A stretch of 41,498 nucleotides of DNA. It comes from Kocuria atrinae C3-8 (GTDB taxonomy: Bacteria > Actinomycetota > Actinomycetes > Actinomycetales > Micrococcaceae). The stretch is taken from the NCBI RefSeq assembly GCF_000286355.1, contig NZ_AJXN01000061.1, positions 1-41,498 of the forward strand. Reading direction: 5' to 3'. Positions 9,756-19,165 of this stretch are shown one piece after another. The notes under the pieces were generated by a model. That model did no database searches, was not told the DNA's origin, and saw only the letters and a program-made list of their open reading frames with translations. Both the position numbers and the translations under genes were made by a program. Position 1 is the stretch's first letter. Each line of letters begins with the position of its first letter.

Positions 9756-10823
9756 TTACGGCAGTAACACCACTTGTGCGCCGTAAACCAGACCCGCACC
9801 GAAACCGATCTGCAGCGAGGGCTTTCCGGACAATTCCGGATGCTCCGCGAGCAGGCGGTGAGTGGCCAACGGGATGGAGGCAGCCGAGGTGTTACCGGCG
9901 TCCGCGATGTCGCGGGCAATGATGACCGACTCGGGCAGCTTGAGCACCTTGGCCATCTGATCGATGATTCGCATGTTGGCCTGGTGGGGCACGAATGCGG
10001 CCAATTCCTCGGGGGCCAAGCCGGCGGCGTCGAGCGCTTCCTGAGCAACGCGCGCGCCTTCCCAGGAGGCCCAGCGGAACACGGTCTGACCGTCCTGGCG
10101 CAGAGTGGGCCACATGGTGGCGTCCGGGCGCATCTCGCCGGTCTCCGGGTCCGTGAGGTCCTTGGAGAACGTGCGTTCGCCGCCCTGCTCCACGGTCAGG
10201 ATGTCCGTGAGGGGGTGAGTCATGCGAATGGCGTCCCACTTGGAACCGTCCGAACCCCAGACGGAGGGGCCGATGCCGGGCTCGTCGGAGGGGCCGATGA
10301 CCGCTGCACCGGCGCCGTCGCCGAGCAGGAACGAAATGGAACGCTCACCGTTGTCGATTACGTCCGAAAGCTTTTCGGCACCGATAACTAGAACGTTGGT
10401 GGCCGCACCGGAACGCACGAGCGCGTCTGCCTGGGCGATGCCGTAGCAGTAGCCGGCGCACGCTGCGGACACGTCGTAGGCGGCCGCCGGAGTCGCACCG
10501 ATGCGATCAGCGAGCTTGGCTGCCAACGAGGGCGTCATGTACGGGAAGGTCACGGTCGAGACGATGATCGTGCTCAGCTGCTCACCGGTGAGGCCGGCGT
10601 TCTCCAGCGCTTCACGGGCGGCGTGCTCAGCCATCTCCAACACGGAGACGTCCTTGGGTGCACGCTTGCGAGTGTGAATGCCGGTGCGCTTGACGATCCA
10701 CTCGTCCGAGGACTCGATCCACTGGCACACGTCGTCATTGGTGACCGTCACGGAAGGACGGTAGGCACCCATACCCAAAATCTTGGAATGGGCGTTCGGG
10801 ATGTTCTGCTTAATGGTCGCCAC
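9756..10823 (-). CDS. fabH: Beta-ketoacyl-ACP synthase III
   Basis: Initiating condensing enzyme of FAS-II: it joins acyl-CoA and malonyl-ACP, and in Gram-positive bacteria its substrate choice sets the branched-chain fatty acid profile. It is intact, 355 residues. The catalytic residues are visible: Cys in DVSAACAGYCYGIAQ, His in AFVPHQANMRI and Asn in DAGNTSAASIPLA. The start is GTG 10823 (MATIKQN), with AAGGAG about 10-15 bases upstream. It follows fabD by 63 bases, and a gap of about 150 bases separates it from acpP. Confidence 0.95.
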   Translation of the reverse strand: MATIKQNIPNAHSKILGMGAYRPSVTVTNDDVCQWIESSDEWIVKRTGIHTRKRAPKDVSVLEMAEHAAREALENAGLTGEQLSTIIVSTVTFPYMTPSLAAKLADRIGATPAAAYDVSAACAGYCYGIAQADALVRSGAATNVLVIGAEKLSDVIDNGERSISFLLGDGAGAAVIGPSDEPGIGPSVWGSDGSKWDAIRMTHPLTDILTVEQGGERTFSKDLTDPETGEMRPDATMWPTLRQDGQTVFRWASWEGARVAQEALDAAGLAPEELAAFVPHQANMRIIDQMAKVLKLPESVIIARDIADAGNTSAASIPLATHRLLAEHPELSGKPSLQIGFGAGLVYGAQVVLLP

Positions 10824-10886
10824 GAGAGGCTGACTCCTTACCTGGTGCGAATCCGTTGCGTGCTGCGCGATGGCGAGGCACCGTTG

Positions 10887-11799
10887 TTAGCTCAGAATAC
10901 TCCGAGCCGCTTCAAGATCCGCGGGGTCGTTCACAGCAGTTGCCTGTGCAGACTTCAAGCCGCGCTTGGCGAGTCCAGCCAGGGTGCGGCCGGCGGGAGT
11001 TCAATGAGTCGATCGACGTCCAGTTCGGCCATGGTGTCCATGCACGCATCCCACCGCACGTGGCGGCAGACCTGCTCCACGAGGGATTCGAGAACATCGG
11101 TTCCCGAGCGGATGACCGAACCATCGAAATTGGTCAGCAGCGTGTGTGCGGGATCCCGCGGGGACAGTTGCGGTGCCAGCTCACGCAGAGGATCCAGCGC
11201 GGGGGCCATGTGCTCGGTGTGGAACGCTCCGGCCACCTTGAGGGGAATCACCTTGGCGCGGGCCGGGGGATTCTCCTTGAGCGCATCGAGCTGCTCCAGG
11301 GTGCCGGCGGCAACCACTTGGCCTCCGCCATTGGCGTTGGCAGGGGAGGTGCCGGCGGCTGCGATGGCTGCGGCGACGTCGTCGGCCTTGCCACCCAGGA
11401 CCGCGGCCATGCCCGTGGGCGTCGCCGCGGCGGCCTTGGCCATTTCCGTGGCGCGAACGCGGACGAAACGCATGGCGTCGGCTTCGCTGAGCACACCCGA
11501 GAGAGCCGCTGCGGTGATCTCACCGACGGAGTGACCCGCGAACACGATGTCCTCACGGTCCTTCCAGGAGTCGGCCAGCAGGCGACCGGCCAGCAGACCG
11601 GCGGCCACGATCAAGGGCTGTGCCACAGCGGTGTCCTTGATGGTTTCCTCGTCCGCCTCGGTGCCGTAATGGGCAAGATCGAGTCCGGCGGCCTCGGACA
11701 ACTGCGCACATGTTCTGGCACACCGTCCACGGTCAGCCATTCGCGGAGGAAACCTGGTTTCTGGGAGCCCTGACCCGGGCAAACTACGGCAATCACCAC
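10887..11799 (-). CDS. fabD: Malonyl-CoA:ACP transacylase (two frameshifts)
   Basis: Transfers malonyl from CoA to ACP to supply FAS-II. The N-terminus VIAVVCPGQGSQKPG carries the GQGSQ motif; the serine nucleophile is in FAGHSVGEITAAAL and the catalytic His in VAGAFHTEHM. The start is one of two tandem GTG codons (11799 or 11796). The frame changes at about 11707 (to AQLSEAAGLDLAHYG) and at about 11000. After the second change the tail reads GRTLAGLAKRGLKSAQA and ends with a TAA at 10887-10889. Repaired length is about 304 residues, normal for the family. It is preceded by the FasR-like regulator gene and a 101-base intergenic region with a candidate operator. Confidence 0.94.
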
Positions 11800-11861
11800 C
11801 CCATTCCATCAAATCGTGAGTGCAACGGGGGTGTCCTGGGCCACCAAGTGGCGTGTGCGGC

Positions 11862-11880
11862 TTTGTGTGAGTCCTACAAA
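11862..11880. promoter_or_regulatory. Candidate operator upstream of fabD (TTTGT-N9-ACAAA)
   Basis: A perfect 5+5 inverted repeat with 9 bases between the arms, located in the 101-base gap between the FasR-like gene and fabD. The position suits a repressor or activator site for the fab cluster. I infer this from location and symmetry only. Confidence 0.35.
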
Positions 11881-11900
11881 CCCACGTTATTGGGGCGAGT

Positions 11901-13121
11901 TCAGGCGCCCGCGACCATGGCGCAGTGCAGTACAAATGCGTCCCTGGGGATCAGTGGGTCCCATCCGGTGATGTCGCACACCCTGCGCAGCCTGTACCGC
12001 ACGGTGTTGGCGTGCACGAACAACTCCCGGGACGTGGCCTCGAGCGAATTACCCACGCTGAAGTACGTGCTCAAGGTATCCACGAGCCCGGTCGAGGAAC
12101 TGGACAGCGGTTCCCACACGGCGTCGACCATTGCGCGGAGCGCGAGCGGATCGCCCGACATGGCGCGCTCGGGCCACACGTCCTCGGAGTCCACGGGCCT
12201 GGGGGCCTGGGGCCACGCCGACGTCGCTCGGAACCCCGCCGACGCACGGTCCGCCGAGTACTTGGCATCGAAGACGGTGTCCACGGAGGGGCCGAAAACC
12301 ACGGGCCCCTCGCCGAACACGGACGCGAGCTTGGGCAGCGCGCGCCGTGGGTCGGAGACACCGCCCAGCACGAGGATCAGGCGGTCGGTCTGGATCGAGA
12401 CGAGGCATTCCGCAGCGTGGCGCGTCGCGGAGCGGCGGATCTTGTCCACGCTGCCGGGACCCGTGGTTGCCGGGGCGGTGCCCACCATGACCGTGACCTG
12501 ACCCTGGTCCGTCCAGCCGAGGGCGGCCACGCGGGAGCGGATGGAATCCGAACGGTCACCGCGCAAGATTCCATCCACGACCAGGGATTCCAGGCGGGCA
12601 TCCCACGAACCGCGGTTCTCGGCCGCCTTGGCGTAGACGTCCGCGGCGGCGAACGCCACTTCACGGGAGAAGCGCAACACGGCCTCGCGCAGCGCACTTT
12701 CGTCGCTGGGCTGGGCGAGTTCCGGAACCTTCTCCTCCACGACGTCCACCACGATGCGCAGTACCTGTAATGCGTTCTGCAAGGAAATGGAGCGAGTGAG
12801 TTCGGTGGGCGCTTGCTTGAAGACTTCGGTGAGCACCCAGACCGGTTCCTGGGGATTCTCGTACCAGCGCACGAACGAGGAAATGCCGCGCTGAGCCAGC
12901 AGCCCGAGCTCGGATCGCTCGTCCGCGCGCAACTGTGAGAACCACGGCAGCGACGTGCTCAGGCGCTGGACGGCCACGGTGGAGACCTGGCCCAGATTCG
13001 CCTTGAGATTGTCCAGCGTGCGCGGGTGGGGGCTTCCGGCGGGGCGGTTACGCAGTGGCCATGTCACTCGTCGTGAGGAGCGTTGTCTTGAGGGCGCGGT
13101 GCCCTTGGAATCGGAAGCCAT
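11901..13121 (-). CDS. fasR: FasR-like PucR-family transcriptional regulator
   Basis: Intact 406-residue regulator. The C-terminus carries the PucR-type helix-turn-helix: NSLEATSRELFVHANTVRYR followed by LRRVCDITGWDP. The central part (about 160-330) resembles the GGDEF-like/CdaR middle domain of this family. A regulator of this class, FasR, activates fatty acid synthase genes in Streptomyces and lies directly upstream of fabD, as here. I assign the role from that synteny and from the family. ATG 13121 is only about 23 bases from the aceE terminator hairpin and has no clear ribosome site. An in-frame GTG at codon 19 (VTWPLRNR) is an alternative start. Confidence 0.82.
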   Translation of the reverse strand: MASDSKGTAPSRQRSSRRVTWPLRNRPAGSPHPRTLDNLKANLGQVSTVAVQRLSTSLPWFSQLRADERSELGLLAQRGISSFVRWYENPQEPVWVLTEVFKQAPTELTRSISLQNALQVLRIVVDVVEEKVPELAQPSDESALREAVLRFSREVAFAAADVYAKAAENRGSWDARLESLVVDGILRGDRSDSIRSRVAALGWTDQGQVTVMVGTAPATTGPGSVDKIRRSATRHAAECLVSIQTDRLILVLGGVSDPRRALPKLASVFGEGPVVFGPSVDTVFDAKYSADRASAGFRATSAWPQAPRPVDSEDVWPERAMSGDPLALRAMVDAVWEPLSSSSTGLVDTLSTYFSVGNSLEATSRELFVHANTVRYRLRRVCDITGWDPLIPRDAFVLHCAMVAGA

Positions 13122-13144
13122 GGAACGAGGTTAGTGCATCGAAA

Positions 13145-13187
13145 ACGCCGATGCCCGCCCACGAAATTCGTGAACGGGCATCGGCGT
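13145..13187 (-). terminator. Terminator after aceE, abutting the fasR start
   Basis: A perfect 13-bp inverted repeat: ACGCCGATGCCCG at 13145-13157 and CGGGCATCGGCGT at 13175-13187. Read on the minus strand it is followed by TTTTC, as expected for a Rho-independent terminator of aceE. It lies only about 23 bases before the fasR ATG. Confidence 0.85.
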
Positions 13188-13250
13188 CATCTGCGGGTGA
13201 CGGTCACCGGGAATGGGGTCCCGGGGACCGTTACCGCGACGTCGGGGAGA

Positions 13251-15986
13251 TCAGGCCTCGCCGCCGGCATTGCCGGAGGTGCCGGCGTTGGGGTTGAGCA
13301 GGTCGTACTTGTCGATCGCCTGGGCCGGAGCGGACCAGTCCACTTCGCCGCGCTTGGCCAGCATCTCCAGGGTGCGCACCACCATGGAGTGGGCGTCGAT
13401 CTTGAAGAAACGACGAGCACCGGCGCGGGTGTCCGAGAAGCCGAACCCGTCCGCACCCAGCGAGGCCCAGTCGTTGGGCACGTACTGGCGGATCATGTCC
13501 GGCAGGTCGGAGGCGAAGTCGCTCGTGGCCACCACGGGACCGGTGGCACCGGCCAACGCCTGAGCAACGTAAGGAGTGCGGGCACCCTCGTTGGGGTTGA
13601 GGAAGGCCTCTTCCTCCGCAGCCTGAGCGTCGCGGCGAAGGTTGATCCACGAGGTCACGGACCACACGTCCGCGGAAACGCCCCAGTCCTCGGCGAGGAT
13701 TTTCTGCGCTTCCACGGCCCACGGCACGCCCACGCCGGAGGCGAGCAACTGGCACGGGGGCCCTCGTTCTCGGCCGGCTTGACAGGTAGATGCCCTTGAC
13801 GATGCCCTCGACATCCACGTTCTCCGGCTCGGCTGGCTGGTGGATGGGCTCGTTGTACACCGTGAGGTAGTACATGACGTTGTGGTCCTCATCGCCCGTG
13901 CCGTACATCTGCTCGATGCCGCGCTGAATGATGTGCGCGATCTCGTAGCCGTAGGCCGGGTCGTAGTGGATCACTGCGGGGTTGGTCGCTGCCAACAGCG
14001 GCGAGTGACCGTCCATGTGCTGCAGACCCTCACCGGCCAGCGTGGTGCGGCCGGCGGTGGCACCAATGATGAAGCCACGCGCCAACTGGTCCGCGGCTGC
14101 CCAGAACACGTCACCGGTGCGCTGGAACCCGAACATCGAGTAGAAGATGTAGAACGGGATCATCGGTACGCCCTGGGTGGCGTAGGAGGTGCCGGCAGCG
14201 GTGAACGCTGCAACGGCGCCGTCCTCGTTGATACCCGGGTGCAGGATGACGCCCTGCTCGGACTCCTTGTAGGCGAGCATGAGTTCGCGGTCCACGGAGA
14301 GGTAGTTCTGCCCGTTGGGGTTGTAGATCTTGGAGGTCGGGAAGAACGAGTCCATACCGAAGGTACGGGCTTCATCGGGAACGATCGGCACGATCCGCTC
14401 ACCGAAGTCCTTCTCGCGCATCAGGTCCTTTAAGATGCGCACGAAGGCCATGGTGGTCGCGGCGAGCTGCTTACCGGAACCCTTCTTCGCGGACTTGAAG
14501 CCCTTGTCCGAGGGAAGGGTGATCTCCTTTTGCTCGTGCGGGCGGTCCGGGGTGAAGCCACCCAGTTCCTTACGCCGCTCGAGCATGTACTTGATCTCCG
14601 GCGAATCGGGGCCCGGGTGGTAGTACGCGCGCCGTACAGATCCTTTTCGAGCTCTTCGTCGCTGATCGGGATGCGCATGCGATCGCGGAAGGCCTTGAGG
14701 TCCTCCAGAGTCAACTTCTTCATCTGGTGCGTTGCGTTACGCGCCTCGAAGTGCGAACCCAAGCCGTAGCCCTTGATGGCCTGCGCGAGAATCACGGTGG
14801 GCTGACCCTTGTGCTCGAGCGCAGCCTTGTACGCGGCGTAGACCTTGTTGTAGTCGTGGGCGCCGCGCTTGAGGTTCCAGATCTCGTCGTCGGAGAGGTC
14901 CGCGACCAGTTCCTTGGTCTCGGGGGACTTGCCGAAGAAGTGATCGCGCACGAACCCGCCGGACTCCGCCTTGTACGTCTGGTAGTCACCGTCCAAGGTT
15001 TCGTTCATGATGCGGACCAGGTCGCCGGTCTTGTCCTTCTCGAGCAGGGCATCCCACTCGCGACCCCAGACGACCTTGATGACGTTCCAGCCGGCACCGC
15101 GGAAGAAGGCCTCCAGTTCCTGGATGATCTTGCCGTTGCCGCGAACGGGCCCGTCCAGGCGCTGCAGGTTGCAGTTGACCACGAAGGTCAGGTTGTCCAG
15201 CTTGTCGTTGGCGGCCAACTGGAGCAGGCCGCGGCTTTCCGGCTCGTCCATCTCGCCGTCGCCCAGGAAGGCCCACACGTGCTGGTCGGAGGTGTCCTTG
15301 ATACCGCGGTTCTGGAGATAGCGGTTGAACTGCGCCTGGTAAATGGCGTTCATGGGACCGATGCCCATGGAGACGGTGGGGAACTGCCAGAAATCGGGCA
15401 GGCAGCGCGGGTGCGGATACGAAGGCAGGCCTTCGGGAGCCTTGGTCTTCTCCTGGCGGAAGGCATCCAGCTGTTCCTCGGTGAGGCGGCCTTCCAAATA
15501 CGCGCGTGCGTAGTTACCGGGGGAGGAGTGACCCTGCCAGAAAATCTGGTCGCCGCCGCCCGGGTGCTCGGGTCCACGGAAGAAGTGGTTCAGGCCAACT
15601 TCATAGAGGGTTGCCACGCCGGCGTATGAAGAAATGTGACCGCCCACACCGATTTCGGGGCGCTGCGCGCGGTGGACCATGACGGCCGCGTTCCACCGAA
15701 TGAAGGCGCGGTAGCGGCGCTCGATCTCCTCGTCACCGGGGAACTCGGGTTCCTGGTCGACCGGGATCGTATTGACGTAATCCGAGGTGGTCACCATGGG
15801 TACGCCCACGGAATGCGCACCGGCATACTGCAGCATGGCGCGCATGATGTATTGCGCGCGCTCCGTACCCTGAGTCTCGATCAGACCTTTGAAGGAATCG
15901 ATCCACTCCTGGGTTTCCTCGGAGTTGGCGTCCTCCAGATTATTGGTCAAGCCACTGAGAATGTGGTGGTTGCTGGATGAAGACAC
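13251..15986 (-). CDS. aceE: Pyruvate dehydrogenase E1 component, homodimeric type (three frameshifts)
   Basis: Thiamine-diphosphate-dependent E1 of the pyruvate dehydrogenase complex, which decarboxylates pyruvate to feed acetyl-CoA synthesis. The GTG start at 15986 ([12 protein letters not shown]) has GAGAGG just upstream. The ThDP motif is [14 protein letters not shown] with the downstream Asn in [12 protein letters not shown]. Active-site histidines lie in GGHISSYAG and in [15 protein letters not shown]. Frames change at about 14633 ([11 protein letters not shown] restored), about 13787 ([12 protein letters not shown] restored) and about 13751 ([17 protein letters not shown] restored), each by one missing base. 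Repaired length is about 912 residues, as expected for this class. It is divergent from the DUF3052 gene. Confidence 0.95.
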
Positions 15987-16320
15987 TTCAACCTCTCTAT
16001 CTTCGGCTCCGTGAATCGGGGTTGGCCCGGCGAGGAGCGTCATCGGGGTCCGCTGTGGGACGTACCGCTTTGCTACATATCGTGTCATAAATGGCCAGTG
16101 GTCATAACGCTCAGCGGTGGTTCCGCGGGTCACATCGGGAGTCGTCACAAGAATTTGAATCCGCTCTTTCCTGGCGGTGGAGCTTGAACGAGAATTGAAT
16201 CCGGTGTTGTCTTGTATCGCACCGTTTCTATGTTTGGTCCGGCACCCGTCGGCCAAGGCATCCATCAGTGCATCGGCACTGTGGGCGGTTGCACGTCTAC
16301 ATCAAGAAGGAGTACATACG
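15987..16320. promoter_or_regulatory. aceE / DUF3052 divergent intergenic region
   Basis: 334 bases with no gene. Two direct copies of GTCATAA (16084-16090 and 16101-16107) flank a TGGCCA palindrome and could form an operator for aceE. A plausible plus-strand promoter is TTGTCT (16207-16212), a 16-base spacer and TATGTT (16229-16234). An AAGGAG site 8 bases before GTG 16321 fixes the DUF3052 start. Confidence 0.5.
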
Positions 16321-16737
16321 GTGAGCGAGGCAAAGGCCCCCGACGAGTCCGCGGTGGACCAGCTCAATTTGAAGGACGGAGACTACGTCCAGGAGTTCGG
16401 TTACGACGACGACGTCGACGCTCAGTTGCGGGACCAGATCGAGGCCATCATTGGCTCGGAGCTGTTCGATGACGAGGCACAGGAAGTCGTGGACGCTGTC
16501 ATCTTGTGGTGGCGCGACGGCGACGGTGACCTGGTTGACGAGCTCGTGGACGTCCAGACCACCCTCGACGAGGGCGGCGTCGTCTGGCTGTTGACTCCCA
16601 AGTCCGGCCGCGACGGCCATGTTTCTCCGGCAGACGTTCAGGACGCGGCTCCCACTGCGGGACTGCACGTCACCACCACCGCTCGGGTTTCCCCCGATTG
16701 GTCCGTTACACGGTTGGCACCCAAGCGCAATTTCTGA
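16321..16737 (+). CDS. DUF3052 family protein
   Basis: Intact 138-residue acidic protein of the actinobacterial DUF3052 family, function unknown. It has the family core YVQEFGYDDDVDAQLRDQIE followed by VVDAVILWWRDGDGDLVDEL, LDEGGVVWLLTPKSGRDGHV and TTTARVSPDWSVTRL. It begins at GTG 16321 with AAGGAG 8 bases upstream. In related genomes it is found beside aceE, as here, which suggests a link to that locus but says nothing about mechanism. The downstream ahpE gene follows after 43 bases. Confidence 0.85.
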   Translation: MSEAKAPDESAVDQLNLKDGDYVQEFGYDDDVDAQLRDQIEAIIGSELFDDEAQEVVDAVILWWRDGDGDLVDELVDVQTTLDEGGVVWLLTPKSGRDGHVSPADVQDAAPTAGLHVTTTARVSPDWSVTRLAPKRNF

Positions 16738-16780
16738 CCACGTGCCGGATCACCAACCACTTACGCCAGGAGTTGCTCCT

Positions 16781-17242
16781 ATGACCTCCGTTGGGTCTCC
16801 CGCGCCGGATTTCACCCTGCCCAATCAGCGCGGTGAAGCGGTCACGCTCTCGCAGTTCCAGGGCAGTCCCGTGGTGCTCATCTTCTTCCCGTTCGCCTTC
16901 TCTCCCGTGTGCACGAGTGAGCTGTGCTATCTCCAGGATCACCCGGAGGTGTTCGAGAAGAGCAACGCCAAGGTGCTGGGCATCTCCACGGACAGCTACT
17001 TCACGCTGGATGCATTCGCGCGTCAGGAGTCCTACGATTTCGAGTTGCTGTCCGACTTCTGGCCCCACGGTGAAGTGAGCCGCCGCTACGGTGTTCTCGC
17101 CGAGGACGGCGGTTACGCCAATCGCCAGACCGTGGTGCTGGATTCCCAGGGCACGATCGTGGACGCTTTCGAGTCCGATGTCATGGAACCCCGGCAGCTG
17201 GAACGATTCGAACAGGCACTGGCCAAACTCGAGCAGTACTGA
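16781..17242 (+). CDS. AhpE-type peroxiredoxin
   Basis: Thiol peroxidase that reduces hydrogen peroxide and organic or peroxynitrite substrates. 153 residues; thioredoxin-like fold beginning MTSVGSPAPDFTLPNQ. The peroxidatic Cys is in FSPVCTSELC, followed by a second Cys four residues on, as in the AhpE group. The supporting Arg is in GGYANRQTVVLD. The start ATG 16781 has AGGAG 10 bases upstream; upstream in-frame ATG codons overlap the DUF3052 gene and are rejected. The stop overlaps the next ATG by one base (TGATG), so the sirtuin gene is translationally coupled. Confidence 0.92.
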   Translation: MTSVGSPAPDFTLPNQRGEAVTLSQFQGSPVVLIFFPFAFSPVCTSELCYLQDHPEVFEKSNAKVLGISTDSYFTLDAFARQESYDFELLSDFWPHGEVSRRYGVLAEDGGYANRQTVVLDSQGTIVDAFESDVMEPRQLERFEQALAKLEQY

Positions 17243-18159
17243 TGCCGGTCCGGGTGATTCGCGCCGGTTACGGTGCGCCCAATGATCAGGCGCTTTTTCC
17301 GGATCCGCACGCGCTCGACGCCGCCGCTGGGCTTCCCGCGGCGGCTTCCGCCTTAAAAGGACGTCAGCTCGTGGTCCTCACGGGGGCCGGCGTCAGCACC
17401 GACTCGGGGATCCCGGATTACCGCGGACCCGAGGCCAAACCCCGAACCCCCATGACCTATCAGGAGTTCATGGGCTCGGAGCGGATGCGCCGTCACTACT
17501 GGGCGCGCAATCAATTCGGCTGGCATTTCGTCGCCAATGCAGAACCTTCAGGAGCGCACATCGCCCTGGCCGAACTGGAGCGCCGGGGCATCGTGCGGGG
17601 GATCATCACCCAGAACATCGATCGGCTGCACCAGAAAGCCGGGAGCATCGATGTCCTGGACCTGCACGGAACCCATCAGCGAGTCATCTGCACCCGGTGC
17701 GGCACCAGAATTCCCCGCCACATCGTGTCCGATCGCCTGGATGCGCTCAATCCCGGTTTCTACGACGACGTCGCCACGCGGCACGACATCGAGTACGCAC
17801 CCGATGCGGACGCCACCATTGAGCACACCGAACACTTCGAAATCTATGACTGCCCGGTGTGCCAGGAGGGGATCCTCAAACCGGACGTCGTGTTTTTCGG
17901 TGAGAACGCGCCCGCCGAAAGGGTCCGGTACGCCAAACTCCTGGTGGACCGTGCCCAGGCTCTACTGGTCGCAGGAACGTCCCTGACCGTCAATTCCGGG
18001 AAACGCTATGTGCGCCGCGCGGTGACCAACGGCATGCCCGTGGTGATCGTCAACCACGGCGTCACGGGCTCGGATCACCTGGCCACGGTCAAGGTCGACG
18101 CGTTCGTGGGGGATTTCCTGCAATCCCTGACGGAAGAACTGCTTCATGATCTTGATTGA
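17242..18159 (+). CDS. Sir2-family NAD-dependent protein deacylase
   Basis: Sirtuin that removes acyl groups from protein lysines using NAD+. Motifs in order: VVLTGAGVSTDSGIPDYRG (NAD binding), TQNIDRLHQKAG, the catalytic His in LHGTHQRVIC, the zinc ligands CTRC and CPVC, then PDVVFFGE, VAGTSLTVNSG and VIVNHG. 305 residues with an N-terminal extension of about 45 residues before the Rossmann fold. It is intact and coupled to ahpE; the pair ends at a terminator, so it is probably a small operon linking redox defence with protein deacylation. Confidence 0.92.
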   Translation: MPVRVIRAGYGAPNDQALFPDPHALDAAAGLPAAASALKGRQLVVLTGAGVSTDSGIPDYRGPEAKPRTPMTYQEFMGSERMRRHYWARNQFGWHFVANAEPSGAHIALAELERRGIVRGIITQNIDRLHQKAGSIDVLDLHGTHQRVICTRCGTRIPRHIVSDRLDALNPGFYDDVATRHDIEYAPDADATIEHTEHFEIYDCPVCQEGILKPDVVFFGENAPAERVRYAKLLVDRAQALLVAGTSLTVNSGKRYVRRAVTNGMPVVIVNHGVTGSDHLATVKVDAFVGDFLQSLTEELLHDLD

Positions 18160-18190
18160 ACCCGCATGGATACATAAACTGTGACATGAA

Positions 18191-18236
18191 GATCCCGTTG
18201 GGACTGCGGAGGGGAAGCCGCGGACCCAACGGGATT
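18191..18236. terminator. Bidirectional terminator between sirtuin gene and ppgK
   Basis: Inverted repeat GATCCCGTTGGG with CCCAACGGGATT and an inner GCGG/CCGC stem, between convergent genes; followed by CTTT on the plus strand. Confidence 0.85.
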
Positions 18237-18253
18237 CTTTACGTCTGGGAGAG

Positions 18254-19092
18254 TTACTTCTTCTTGTCCGGGTCGATCACGGCCTTGGCGGCCTGAGAAT
18301 CACGGCTCTGCTGAGCCCACAAGGCCGCACCCACGATGCCGGCATTGTTCCGCAACTTGGCGATCTCCACGGGGGTCTTCAGCTCCAGGAAGGGCACGAA
18401 TTTCTCCGAGTTCTTGGAGACGCCACCTCCGATGATGAACAGGGACGGGGAGAACAAGAACTCCACGTGGGAGAAGTAACGCTGCAGACGCTTCTTGGCC
18501 CATTTCTTCCAGGGCAGGTCCTCGCGCTCACGAGCAGCCGCGGAGGCCTTGGTCTCGGCGTCGTGGCCGTCGATCTCCAGGTGGCCCAGCTCGGCATTGG
18601 GGACCAATTGGCCGTTGAGGATCATGGCGGAACCGATGCCGGTGCCCAGGGTGATGACCATGACCAGGCCGGTCTTGTCGCGGCCGGCGCCGTAGTACGC
18701 CTCGGCGAGCCCAGCGCCGTCGGCGTCGTTGAGTGCCTCGACCTCGCGACCTAGCGTTTCGGTCATCAGGCGTCCACGTCCGTGCCGATCCAGGACTTGT
18801 CCACGTTGGCTGCTGACAGCGCCACGCCGTCCTTGATGATGGCCGGGAACACGATGCCCACGTGCGAATCCGCGGCCGGAGCCCCGGGACGCGACTGTAG
18901 CTCGTCCACGATCTGCTTGACCACGTTGGCAACGGCCTCCGGAGTGGCCGGGTTGGGCGTGGGGATGCGGTAGCGCTCACCCACGAGCTCACCGGTGCTG
19001 AGATCCACGATCCCACCCTTGGTGCCGGTGCCTCCGATGTCGATGCCGATACCCAGTGTTGACACGGCGCTGGCGGGCTTGGTGGGGCTCAT
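18254..19092 (-). CDS. ppgK: Polyphosphate glucokinase (one frameshift)
   Basis: ROK-type kinase that phosphorylates glucose with polyphosphate or ATP, typical of actinobacteria. The N-terminus [20 protein letters not shown] is the phosphate-binding motif. [12 protein letters not shown] contacts sugar, [14 protein letters not shown] carries the catalytic Asp, and [16 protein letters not shown] and ELGHLEIDG follow. [14 protein letters not shown] is the C-terminal ROK motif. At about 18768 the frame moves from TDVDA to [14 protein letters not shown]; one missing C (GCCTG for GCCCTG) explains it. Start ATG 19092 ([10 protein letters not shown]) has a GAGAGGAC site. Repaired length is about 279 residues, with a KKK end. 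The map gene lies upstream on the same strand. Confidence 0.93.
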
Positions 19093-19165
19093 GAACGGTC
19101 CTCTCGGTTCACGGTGAAACCAGGTGGTCAGGGGCATATGGACACGCCCCGAGTGTGCAGTCAGT

